10,287 bases of DNA from Candidatus Hydrogenedens sp. (GTDB taxonomy: Bacteria; Hydrogenedentota; Hydrogenedentia; Hydrogenedentales; Hydrogenedentaceae), in NCBI GenBank assembly GCA_035378955.1, contig DAOSUS010000101.1, positions 1 through 10,287 on the forward strand, read 5' to 3'. Made by a program: the position numbers and the translations under genes. Under the pieces are notes generated by a model. It worked only from the letters and a program-made list of their open reading frames with translations. It did not search any database and was not told the origin of the DNA. Below are positions 1 to 6,682 of the stretch, in pieces. Numbering within the stretch: the first letter of the stretch is position 1; every line of letters starts with the position of its first letter.

Positions 1-528
1 GAAACGGGAGAAAAAGGAAATGGTTTTTTGTCTACTCTTTGTGAAAATTGGGAACATTCTGCTCAAATAGCAATATCATCTGGTATTAAAACTGTTTTTA
101 TGCGTTTTGGTATCATAATGGGAAAAGATGGTGGTTTTTTAAAAAGACTAATGAAAATATATCGTTCAGGCTTAGGAGGTGTAGTTGGAAAGAGAAATGC
201 ATTTTTGAGTTGGATAGCCATAGAAGATTTGTGTAATGCTGTGACTTTTCTGTTAAAACAAGAACATTCTCAAGGTCCTTATAATTTTGTTTCACCATAT
301 CCCATTACGCAAAAAGAATTCTGTTCTATTTTATCAAAGGCTGTAAAGAGACCAGCATTTTTTCATATTCCACCTTGTTTTATAAGAACATTTTTAGGAG
401 AAATGGGAAGGGAGTTGTTTTTAACAGACCAAAAAGTTTTCCCAGCCAAACTATTAAAGGAAGGTTTTGTTTTTACCTTTCCTCATTTTGCTGAATATCT
501 TGAATATCTCTTTAAAGAACCCCTATAA
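1..528 (+). CDS. TIGR01777-family NAD-dependent epimerase-like protein, 5'-truncated by the window edge
   Basis: The reading frame is open from base 1, so the true start lies before the window; 175 codons are visible. The recognisable parts belong to the C-terminal half of the TIGR01777 / DUF1731 branch of extended short-chain dehydrogenases (E. coli YfcH-like). These are an ENWEHSA segment, MRFGIIMGKDGGFL, a GLGG stretch, SWIAIEDL, GPYNFVSPYPIT, and the DUF1731-like tail RPAFFHIPPCF...LGEMGREL...FPAKLLKEGFVF. The N-terminal Rossmann fold with the nucleotide-binding glycines is outside the window. Members are cytosolic, and for most the substrate is unknown. The 3' end overlaps the convergent minus-strand gene by 17 bp. 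The family call is from motif order; no specific reaction can be assigned. Confidence 0.88.
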   Translation, partial: ETGEKGNGFLSTLCENWEHSAQIAISSGIKTVFMRFGIIMGKDGGFLKRLMKIYRSGLGGVVGKRNAFLSWIAIEDLCNAVTFLLKQEHSQGPYNFVSPYPITQKEFCSILSKAVKRPAFFHIPPCFIRTFLGEMGRELFLTDQKVFPAKLLKEGFVFTFPHFAEYLEYLFKEPL

Positions 529-1210
529 GATATAATCCACCTAATCCTAAAAACGAAAACAAAGTTAAAATAATAAATAAAAGAACAAACCAAAACCAGA
601 TGAATACTCCACCTACAGGGAATACTTCATGAAAATTTCTGACATCTATAAAGGTTTTGCGTAATGATAAAATGTCTAAAAAACTAAATTTTTCTTTTTC
701 ACCAACTGCTATCCAAAATTTTCCTTCTCGGGGTTCAGGAATATAACCTACAATATAGTAATCTCCTGTTTTAGGTAATATATACTCAACTGGGGGGAAT
801 ATCCATGAATATGTTCCTGTAAATTCTTCATGAAATATTTCTGGTTTTTGTGATTGTGTAGTAAAAACCTGTCCTCCATATTCTATTGGCACTGCAAAGG
901 GAACTGTTATAGGGGGCAAACTTTTCGAAATAATTGCACATGCCGGGAAATATACCGGTTTTGAATCATCTAATTTTGGAGAACCTAATTGTATTTTAAT
1001 TTTTTGGTTTTCTTTACCAAAAAATTTTAACCAGATTTCTAATTTCCCTTGTGTTGCATTGTGATATGCTACCTGTGAAATGTCTATGTTTTCTATATTA
1101 TATGGATTATCAATACTTGATGGTCCACCATCAATAACAATAGGTTTATGGGCAAAACTATTTGCACATACAAAAGGTATCACTAATAACATAATCAATA
1201 GTGTCTTCAT
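512..1210 (-). CDS. Secreted, C-terminally membrane-anchored protein of unknown function
   Basis: The 232-residue protein has a signal peptide (residues 1-20, ending in NSFA), an extracytoplasmic beta-rich-looking region (about 21-195) and one C-terminal hydrophobic segment (about 202-231). The outside region contains short motifs that look conserved-family-like: IDISQVAYH, LEIWLKFF, an FHEEFTGTYSW stretch, KTGDYYIVGYIP and GKFWIAVGEKEKF. I have a general impression of similar proteins in other bacteria but cannot name a family, and no enzyme motif is visible. The start is supported by a strong Shine-Dalgarno (AAAGGAGGG about 4 nt before the ATG). It follows the TPR/CsgG-like gene by 24 bp, so it is probably the last gene of that operon. 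Its 3' end runs 17 bp into the convergent epimerase gene. Confidence 0.8.
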   Translation of the reverse strand: MKTLLIMLLVIPFVCANSFAHKPIVIDGGPSSIDNPYNIENIDISQVAYHNATQGKLEIWLKFFGKENQKIKIQLGSPKLDDSKPVYFPACAIISKSLPPITVPFAVPIEYGGQVFTTQSQKPEIFHEEFTGTYSWIFPPVEYILPKTGDYYIVGYIPEPREGKFWIAVGEKEKFSFLDILSLRKTFIDVRNFHEVFPVGGVFIWFWFVLLFIILTLFSFLGLGGLYLIGVL

Positions 1211-1234
1211 AAATCCCTCCTTTGTTAGTTTTTA

Positions 1235-3154
1235 TTAAAACAGATTTCCCTTTACTTTCATTCCTTTTTCTACTTTTGCATCTTGTTTAGATAGTTTTAG
1301 TGTTCCTGTTGCGTATTCATCTTCTACTTCTTGTATTTCTATCTGTCCAATTGGTTCCTGCCTAAAACCCACTTTTTTACCGTTGATTTCAATAGGTTCC
1401 CCTTGTCGTAAGATAGTTAAAACGCAACCTTCTTTAATACCATGATTTTTTCCCAGATTTACAGTTACAGAGTTATCGGATACAGATATAACTGTTCCTC
1501 GAACATTTCTATTTGTTTCTTTGAAGCATTGTTCCATTTCTTCAGTAATTTTTTGAATGGTTGTGATTAAATCATTCTCATTAATAACACTTGAACACTG
1601 TCCAACGATTTCTGTTGTTTCTGTATCCACAAGACGAACATATACCATAGGAGATTTGCCCAATGAAGCAAACTCTATGAAACCTAAAAATCGTGCTGAG
1701 AGAACTTTTCCCAATTGCCTTTGTGTTTCTGCAGAGGCTAAATCCGAACTTCCTAATTGTAATTCCTGCAAAAGTTTGTCCAACATTTCTCTTTCAACAA
1801 CCTGCACGGGTGTAAGTTTGTTTTTAACTGTTTTTTCGAGTTCTCGCTGGAAAGCACTATCAATTCCTGCTCTGTCAAGCAGCAATCCTTGTGCAACGGT
1901 ATTCCCTTTCAAGAAGGCTATTACGGGTGGCTTTGTATCCCATGTATCACCAGATATTACCCCACTTTCTTTTAATTCTTTAAACCGAGTTGTCAATTGC
2001 GATATCTGTTCCTGTATAACCTTTTGTCTTTCTACATCATTATTTTTTTGTATCTGTTCAGTAATCTGCTGTAATAACAACTGAGTTACCTGGTCTTCTC
2101 CCCTCTTCGCTGCTTCGGTTAGAATTTCTTTTGCCTTATCCAATTCACCCTTTTTTTGATGAACTACGGCTTTGTTACTCAAAGCCACAACATTCATCGG
2201 ATCGAGCGATACGGCTTGTTCAAATTCTTGTAATGCCTTTGTATCATCACCTGTTTCTTGAGATATTCTGCCCTGAGCGTTTAAGTTTTCTGCCTTCATC
2301 CAATCGTATTTTATTTTGCCTTCATTATTTTGGAGAATTGCTCGGGCTTCTTCAGTTTTGCCTAATTTTGAAAGAGCCATACCCTTAATAGTTTGAGCAT
2401 AACCATCATCGGGCACTTGGTCTGCATATTCAATTGCTTTTTGGTAATCGCCCTTCATATATGCAAGTTTTGCTAAACCTGCTGTAGCATTTATCGCCCC
2501 GAACTCTTTTTCTGCCTCATCAATTTTACCCTGTTCAGACAAAATATATCCTTTAAGTTCTTGCAATTCTTGTGAAGCATTTGTTTTTTCATCCGGAATG
2601 GATGTATCCAACATTTTACTTGCAGTCTCTAAATCTTTCTTTCTATAAAAGAATTCCGCAGTTTCTTTCAGCAAACTTAACTGATGTCCTCCTCCCCTTA
2701 AAACTCTTTCAATAACCATTGAGGGTGGAGCAACAAATAAAATCATAGGAAGGACATCTACCTTGCTAAGCCACGATTTATCGGATAGTTCCTGCTCCGA
2801 TACAATCTTAAATTTTAAATCCAATCTATTCGCAAATTGTTTAAGTCCTTCAGTATTTTCTTTACAGCCAATACCGATAATTTCAAGTTTTTTCCCTCCA
2901 AATTGAAGGTCTAATACAGATAATTTCGTTGCCATTTCTTCGCCTGCTTTGGGAGAGAATAGGAAAATAACTAAAACGGGTTCGTTTTTCTCAATATAAT
3001 TATTTAAGTTTATTTCTTCTCCGTTAATATCTTTTGCTGTAAATACTGGGAATTTATCATTTTTTACAAATGTTTGTGCAAAAGCACTTGTCCCCAAAAT
3101 TGATGCTAAAAATATAGTATGTAGCACCAAAAAAAACCTTGTTCTCATATACAT
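1235..3154 (-). CDS. Secreted multidomain protein: thioredoxin-like fold, TPRs, CsgG-like and FlgT-C-like domains
   Basis: The protein has 639 residues from the chosen start. Domains in order: signal peptide 1-26 (ends SAFA, then Q); an AhpC/TlpA-type thioredoxin-like domain about 28-165; TPR-type helical repeats about 171-349; a helical, Gln/Glu-rich linker about 354-399; a CsgG-like domain about 408-549 (PPVIAF at its start, VVEREMLDKLLQELQLG, then a LGKVLSARFLG segment); and a C-terminal beta domain 551-639 resembling the FlgT C-terminal domain (VNLGKNHGIKEGCVL). The thioredoxin active site reads SPKA where CxxC is expected, so disulfide chemistry is unlikely, although the cis-Pro region (VLPMILF) remains. 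An upstream ATG at 3232 would overlap the kinase stop (TAATG) and add 26 basic residues before the signal peptide. The ATG at 3154 is preferred because AGGAGA lies 6 nt upstream and the signal peptide then begins properly. Role inferred: envelope scaffold or sensor. Confidence 0.85.
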   Translation of the reverse strand: MYMRTRFFLVLHTIFLASILGTSAFAQTFVKNDKFPVFTAKDINGEEINLNNYIEKNEPVLVIFLFSPKAGEEMATKLSVLDLQFGGKKLEIIGIGCKENTEGLKQFANRLDLKFKIVSEQELSDKSWLSKVDVLPMILFVAPPSMVIERVLRGGGHQLSLLKETAEFFYRKKDLETASKMLDTSIPDEKTNASQELQELKGYILSEQGKIDEAEKEFGAINATAGLAKLAYMKGDYQKAIEYADQVPDDGYAQTIKGMALSKLGKTEEARAILQNNEGKIKYDWMKAENLNAQGRISQETGDDTKALQEFEQAVSLDPMNVVALSNKAVVHQKKGELDKAKEILTEAAKRGEDQVTQLLLQQITEQIQKNNDVERQKVIQEQISQLTTRFKELKESGVISGDTWDTKPPVIAFLKGNTVAQGLLLDRAGIDSAFQRELEKTVKNKLTPVQVVEREMLDKLLQELQLGSSDLASAETQRQLGKVLSARFLGFIEFASLGKSPMVYVRLVDTETTEIVGQCSSVINENDLITTIQKITEEMEQCFKETNRNVRGTVISVSDNSVTVNLGKNHGIKEGCVLTILRQGEPIEINGKKVGFRQEPIGQIEIQEVEDEYATGTLKLSKQDAKVEKGMKVKGNLF

Positions 3155-3160
3155 AAAAAA

Positions 3161-3166
3161 TCTCCT
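3161..3166 (-). promoter_or_regulatory. Ribosome binding site that decides the start of the TPR/CsgG-like gene
   Basis: Read on the minus strand, AGGAGA is followed by six T and then the ATG at 3154. The alternative ATG at 3232 has no comparable Shine-Dalgarno, although its overlap with the preceding stop codon could allow coupled initiation. The 77 bp between the kinase stop and this start hold no other visible signal. Confidence 0.7.
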
Positions 3167-3231
3167 ATTTAATCTTTCTTGTACAACCAATCTCTTTAAT
3201 AATTTTACCATCTTTAACGAATTTTTGCTCA

Positions 3232-4695
3232 TTATCTTTTAATGGGAGGTAAAAGAATATGTTTTGCAATTGTTTCACCGGGTTCTTTTGGCTTTATTAC
3301 AGGAGGTAATTCGCCTGTTAAAGTATCATTGCCCCTTCGAACTGTCCATGAAATTGAATCAGGTTTTCCTTGAAATTGTGCAGTTTCCCCTGTACTATAT
3401 TTTTCATTTTTATACACAACTTCCCCTGTTTGGTCTTTTATCTCTAATTCGACGGTTCCTTCAAAAGGAGAAATTTTATCAGATATTCTCTTTAAATCCA
3501 GATAATTTTGAAAATCTTCATAGGCTTCATTATCTTCAGCCTGCCAGATATTAAATATTGCTTTCCCAAAATATGGTTCGTTTATTTTTGTATTAACATT
3601 ATTTCCTGTAGCATTCTCTTTTCCAGTCGAATAAGAATAAACAATTCCCAAAATTACACCGATTGCTATTAATATAATTCCTATAATAGCCACAAACTTT
3701 TGTTTCATTCTGATATTGTCATGAATTTTATCCAGTTCTTCATCTGTTTTCTTACCGATACTTTCATCTGCCAACATAGTAGGTGCTTCTGATATGGCCT
3801 GGCCATTATCTTTCTTCTCTGTTTTGTTTATAGCATTATTAAGGGCTTTTGAAAATTCCTCCATATTTTCATATCGTTCATCGGGATTTTTACTCATAGC
3901 CTTCATAATAACGCTGTCTAATTCTTTTGGAACTCGTATATTCAAATCAGAAGGAGGCAGGGGTTGGCTTCTTAATACTTTATGCATAATTACATTCAAA
4001 GTATCTCCAACAAATGGTTTTTCTCCTGTTATAAGTTCATACAAAACTACAGCCAGAGAAAATTGGTCGGATTTTCCATCTACCTTCCCACCCGTAAATT
4101 GTTCCGGACTCATATAATGTGGAGTACCGATTAATGTCCCTTCTTGAGTAAGAGTAGAATCCGGAAGTCGAGCAACTCCAAAATCTGTAAGTTTTATATT
4201 CCCATCCTTCGTTATTAATATATTTGACGGTTTGATATCCCTATGGACTATTTTGTGCTTATGAGTCTCATTTAGTGCACTACATGTAGCATTCGCTACT
4301 TTAATAATTTCTTCCATAGACCATATTTTCTTTTTACTTATCAATGATTTTAAATCCTCACCTTCAATATACTCCATCACAATATAAGCTAACCCCTCTT
4401 CCTCGCCCATATCATAAATAGTTACTACATTGGGATGTTGTATTTGACCTGCCATAACGGCTTCGCGTGAAAATCGAATAAATATTTCGTCTGCAATACT
4501 GGCGCTTACCGATAGGTCTTTCCGTGCTGTTTTAATTGCCACTTTCCTTTTAATAATAGGGTCATATCCTTCATACACAATACCCATCGCCCCTTTACCA
4601 ATTTCTCGGATTATTTCATATTTCCCAATTTTCTTGGGTATTTGAGAATCTTCAATTACTGTATCTTCTTTTTTTTCTTCATCTCTTCTATCCAT
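3232..4695 (-). CDS. Membrane-anchored Hanks-type serine/threonine protein kinase
   Basis: The protein has 487 residues. The kinase domain (about 24-285) is complete: glycine loop GKGAMG (33-38), ATP-binding Lys55 in VAIK, helix-C Glu78, catalytic HRDIKPSN (151-158), metal-binding DFG (171-173), an activation loop with several Thr (181-191), and SPE (196-198) in place of APE. A hydrophilic juxtamembrane stretch (about 290-333) is followed by one transmembrane helix (about 334-353). A predicted extracytoplasmic domain of about 130 residues comes last; it has no PASTA repeats and no family I recognise. The topology is cytosolic kinase, outside sensor. The start overlaps the end of the protease gene by 40 bp, with GGGAGA about 11 nt before the ATG. 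The setting between a secreted protease-TPR protein and a secreted TPR-CsgG protein suggests envelope signalling (inference). Confidence 0.93.
   Translation of the reverse strand: MDRRDEEKKEDTVIEDSQIPKKIGKYEIIREIGKGAMGIVYEGYDPIIKRKVAIKTARKDLSVSASIADEIFIRFSREAVMAGQIQHPNVVTIYDMGEEEGLAYIVMEYIEGEDLKSLISKKKIWSMEEIIKVANATCSALNETHKHKIVHRDIKPSNILITKDGNIKLTDFGVARLPDSTLTQEGTLIGTPHYMSPEQFTGGKVDGKSDQFSLAVVLYELITGEKPFVGDTLNVIMHKVLRSQPLPPSDLNIRVPKELDSVIMKAMSKNPDERYENMEEFSKALNNAINKTEKKDNGQAISEAPTMLADESIGKKTDEELDKIHDNIRMKQKFVAIIGIILIAIGVILGIVYSYSTGKENATGNNVNTKINEPYFGKAIFNIWQAEDNEAYEDFQNYLDLKRISDKISPFEGTVELEIKDQTGEVVYKNEKYSTGETAQFQGKPDSISWTVRRGNDTLTGELPPVIKPKEPGETIAKHILLPPIKR
4624..4638 (-). other. Small inverted repeat inside the 5' end of the kinase gene
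   Basis: On the minus strand CCCAA-GAAAA-TTGGG can form a 5-bp hairpin with a 5-nt loop. It lies about 30 nt after the A-run slippery heptamer at 4668-4674. That is farther than the usual spacing of frameshift-stimulating stems, so a role is doubtful and it may be chance within coding sequence. Confidence 0.25.
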
Positions 4696-5954
4696 AAAGA
4701 AACTTTCTCCCTGTCTGAATTTTCTTTGGTGTGTTTTGTATATTCCTGAAAATATTGGATAGCCTTTTCTTCATCTTCCCTTTCCAGGTGTATTAACCCG
4801 AGATTATAATACGCTAAAGCATATTCCTTATCTAAATCAATCGCCTTATTAAAGTATTTTTCTGCCTGTTCAAATTGATTCATTCTTCTAAATGTTTCTC
4901 CCAAATCATTATACACCTGTGGACATGTAGAACATAACTCAATTGCCTTTTCAAAAATGGTTTTCGCTTCATCTAATCGATTTTGTTTCAACAATAAACG
5001 TCCTAAATTTCTTGTTGCTTCTAATGAATTAGAATTTGTATTTATTGCCTGTTTATATGCCTTTTCTGCAGTAGATAAATCACCTAATAGTTCGGATACT
5101 ACCCCCAGATTAAACCATGCTTCAAAGAATTCCGGGAATAATTGTGCGGATTTTTTATAATATTCGAATTTCTTTTTTATATCATTCGTGTTTACTCCTC
5201 TATTATATGCTTCTATTGCAGATAATATAGTAGGGTCTATATCCGGTAAGGGAATAATTTCTGTTTCTATCAATTGATTTTTATTTGTTTCAATTCTATT
5301 ATTATATCTTTTATACATAGGCGTCTTTTCTAAAAAGTTTTCTATCTCTTTTGACGAAATTGCCAATGAAAATGCAGTTCCTTCCAATTTTCCTATAATC
5401 ATTCCTATAAAAATACCTTCTTTATTAAAAACGGGAGCACCACTTGCACCCGGGTCTGCATATAAAGTTAATTGATAAACTTTGTTCCCTTTATAGATAC
5501 GATTGGGATTGGAAACTGTTCCAGTAATAACTGAAAAAGCCAGATTATCGGGTGAAGCCAATGTAAATATACTTGCTCCTGCATTAACCGTTTCTGTATT
5601 AAAAATATCCACCCAGGATTGAAAATTTTGCTGGGATTTTAAAACAGAAATATCCTTGTCTTCTGATATATACTCTACTTTCAATGGAAATACATTTCCA
5701 TTGATTGTTTTCCCTTCTATTTCTTTAACATCTTTTACTTGATGTGCTGTAGCAAGAACATACCCATCTGGAGAGATACAAAAACCACTTCCCTGAATGA
5801 TATTACCATCATTATCTATACAGTTAATTAGAAGCACTGTATTCTGTTTTTGCTTGACTAAATCTTCCAAACTTACATCTGAAAAAATAATAGGAGATAA
5901 AAATAGATATACCAGTAAAAGGAAAGTATTAAAGTATAAAAAAGAAAGTCTCAT
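4656..5954 (-). CDS. Secreted trypsin-like serine protease with C-terminal TPR repeats
   Basis: The protein has 432 residues. A signal peptide or anchor spans about 1-25. A chymotrypsin-fold S1C/HtrA-like protease domain (about 28-210) follows, with a recognisable triad: His71 in LATAHQV, Asp101 in EDKDISVLK, and Ser171 in DPGASGAPV, where the usual GG after Ser is GA. No PDZ domain follows. Instead there are about four TPR-type repeats (about 245-415) with typical signatures such as FFEAWFNLG, AEKAYKQAI, AKTIFEKAI and ALAYYNLGLIHLE. The protein should act outside the cytoplasmic membrane, with the TPRs binding a partner or substrate (inference). It is the first gene of the minus-strand cluster. 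No strong Shine-Dalgarno precedes the ATG. Its last 40 bp overlap the kinase gene in another frame. Confidence 0.9.
   Translation of the reverse strand: MRLSFLYFNTFLLLVYLFLSPIIFSDVSLEDLVKQKQNTVLLINCIDNDGNIIQGSGFCISPDGYVLATAHQVKDVKEIEGKTINGNVFPLKVEYISEDKDISVLKSQQNFQSWVDIFNTETVNAGASIFTLASPDNLAFSVITGTVSNPNRIYKGNKVYQLTLYADPGASGAPVFNKEGIFIGMIIGKLEGTAFSLAISSKEIENFLEKTPMYKRYNNRIETNKNQLIETEIIPLPDIDPTILSAIEAYNRGVNTNDIKKKFEYYKKSAQLFPEFFEAWFNLGVVSELLGDLSTAEKAYKQAINTNSNSLEATRNLGRLLLKQNRLDEAKTIFEKAIELCSTCPQVYNDLGETFRRMNQFEQAEKYFNKAIDLDKEYALAYYNLGLIHLEREDEEKAIQYFQEYTKHTKENSDREKVSLWIEEMKKKKKIQ
4668..4674 (-). other. Candidate -1 ribosomal slippery heptamer (A AAA AAG) at the protease/kinase overlap
   Basis: In the protease reading frame the codons run ATG AAG AAA AAA AAG AAG ATA CAG TAA. 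The heptamer A-AAA-AAG sits in the correct phase for a -1 slip, as in dnaX. A -1 shift there enters exactly the kinase frame and bypasses the protease stop at 4656-4658. AGGGAG, which also serves as the kinase ribosome binding site, lies about 30 nt upstream, farther than the stimulator in dnaX. No strong stem follows at normal distance. A fusion would also place the kinase domain outside the membrane, which argues against function. Confidence 0.3.
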
Positions 5955-6042
5955 GTGGTATTCTCTAACTATCTAATAATTGTTTATTATCATTTTAACA
6001 TGAATAACTATTTATTTTTTCTATTTAAATTTATCAAATATT
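5955..6042. promoter_or_regulatory. Divergent intergenic region carrying promoters for the protease-kinase cluster and the atp operon
   Basis: These 88 very AT-rich bases separate two divergent gene clusters, so both promoters should lie here. For the atp direction the best match is TTGTTT (5980-5985), a 17-nt spacer and AATAAC (6003-6008), which is weak. An AT-only inverted repeat, TAATAA-TTGT-TTATTA (5974-5989), overlaps this area and could be an operator or simple base composition. There is no clear Shine-Dalgarno before the first atp gene. Confidence 0.45.
5992..6000 (-). promoter_or_regulatory. Candidate extended -10 element for the protease-kinase cluster
   Basis: On the minus strand TGTTAAAAT fits the extended -10 pattern TGnTATAAT with one mismatch in the hexamer. 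It lies 37 nt before the protease start, giving a leader of about 30 nt. No good -35 is seen at 17-18 nt, which extended -10 promoters can tolerate. Confidence 0.35.
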
Positions 6043-6255
6043 ATGAAGATTAATAAAGATTTTATAAACACATTAAGTACGGTATCTAATTTAGGGTTCT
6101 CTTTATGTATATTAGTTCTTTTTGGTTATTTCATCGGAAATAAATTAGATGAGTATTTTCAAACAAATGGGTTTTTGTTAGCAATTTTTATTATTTTATC
6201 AATCGTAACGGGCTTTATTGGTTTTTTTATCACAATATTTAAGAAAATAAAATGA
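6043..6255 (+). CDS. atpZ: AtpZ/AtpI-family small membrane protein, first gene of the ATP synthase operon
   Basis: The 70-residue protein has two transmembrane helices (about 16-34 and 44-66). The first contains the FGYFIGNKLDEYF pattern typical of the ATPase_gene1 (AtpZ) family, whose members precede F-type ATP synthase genes. Related AtpI/AtpZ proteins assist assembly of the c ring and have been linked to Mg2+/Ca2+ supply; which applies here cannot be seen. The stop overlaps the next start as ATGA, a sign of translational coupling. The call rests on size, helix pattern, the GNKLDEYF motif and position ahead of atpI-atpB. Confidence 0.8.
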   Translation: MKINKDFINTLSTVSNLGFSLCILVLFGYFIGNKLDEYFQTNGFLLAIFIILSIVTGFIGFFITIFKKIK

Positions 6256-6611
6256 GCGGGCAAAAATTTATATTCATATTTCTTATTACAGGTATTTTTG
6301 CATCATTTCTTCTTACAATCCTTTTTTCTGTTTTTTGGGGATTGAAAACTATTTATTTCTTTATTTCTTGTATATTTAATATATTTTTAACTTTCTTTTA
6401 TGGTAAATATCTCGAATCTTATTTATCATCAAAAAAAGTTAACTTTATTGTTTTATGTGGCGTTATGAAATTGTTTCTTATTGCTTTATTCTTTATACTA
6501 ACGATTTACTTTTCGGATAGAAAAATTTCAACTATTTTTTTGACTTTTTTAGGTTTACTCATTGCACCTATTACAATAAGAGGTGTATCATACTACTATA
6601 ATTTATCTTAA
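6252..6611 (+). CDS. atpI: ATP synthase subunit I (AtpI-like) membrane protein
   Basis: The 119-residue, very hydrophobic protein has four predicted transmembrane helices (about 6-28, 31-50, 62-84, 91-109), with the layout of the ATP synthase I family. Primary sequence conservation in this family is low, so the call relies on topology, size and its place between atpZ and atpB. AtpI is not part of the finished enzyme but helps assemble the c ring in several bacteria, including Na+-ATP synthases. It starts inside the ATGA overlap with atpZ and is followed by a 71-bp gap. Confidence 0.68.
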   Translation: MSGQKFIFIFLITGIFASFLLTILFSVFWGLKTIYFFISCIFNIFLTFFYGKYLESYLSSKKVNFIVLCGVMKLFLIALFFILTIYFSDRKISTIFLTFLGLLIAPITIRGVSYYYNLS

Positions 6612-6630
6612 ATCACTGAAATTATATATT

Positions 6631-6658
6631 TTGGGAATACTCGATATATTTTTATATC
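6631..6658 (+). promoter_or_regulatory. Weak internal promoter-like sequence before atpB
   Basis: The 71-bp gap between atpI and atpB (6612-6682) is the longest inside the operon. It holds TTGGGA (6631-6636), a 16-nt spacer and TATATC (6653-6658). The spacing and -10 likeness are fair, but in such AT-rich DNA a match like this is expected often by chance. Confidence 0.2.
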
Positions 6659-6682
6659 TTACTAAAGTAGCAGGTATTTATC

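Noticed and set aside
1557..2084. A plus-strand open frame of 175 codons opposite the TPR/CsgG-like gene
   Set aside because: It is antisense to a well-supported multidomain coding region. Its Ser/Cys-rich translation has no domain features, and no ribosome binding site was seen.
3155..3232. Start of the TPR/CsgG-like gene at 3232
   Set aside because: It would add 26 strongly basic residues ahead of the signal peptide and lacks a Shine-Dalgarno; the ATG at 3154 has AGGAGA at the right distance.
3794..4117. A plus-strand open frame opposite the kinase catalytic domain
   Set aside because: The opposite strand encodes clear kinase motifs; this frame is a shadow of them.
5974..5989. The inverted repeat TAATAA-TTGT-TTATTA as a terminator
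   Set aside because: The stem is all A/T with no flanking T-run and lies between two divergent starts, where no transcript should end.
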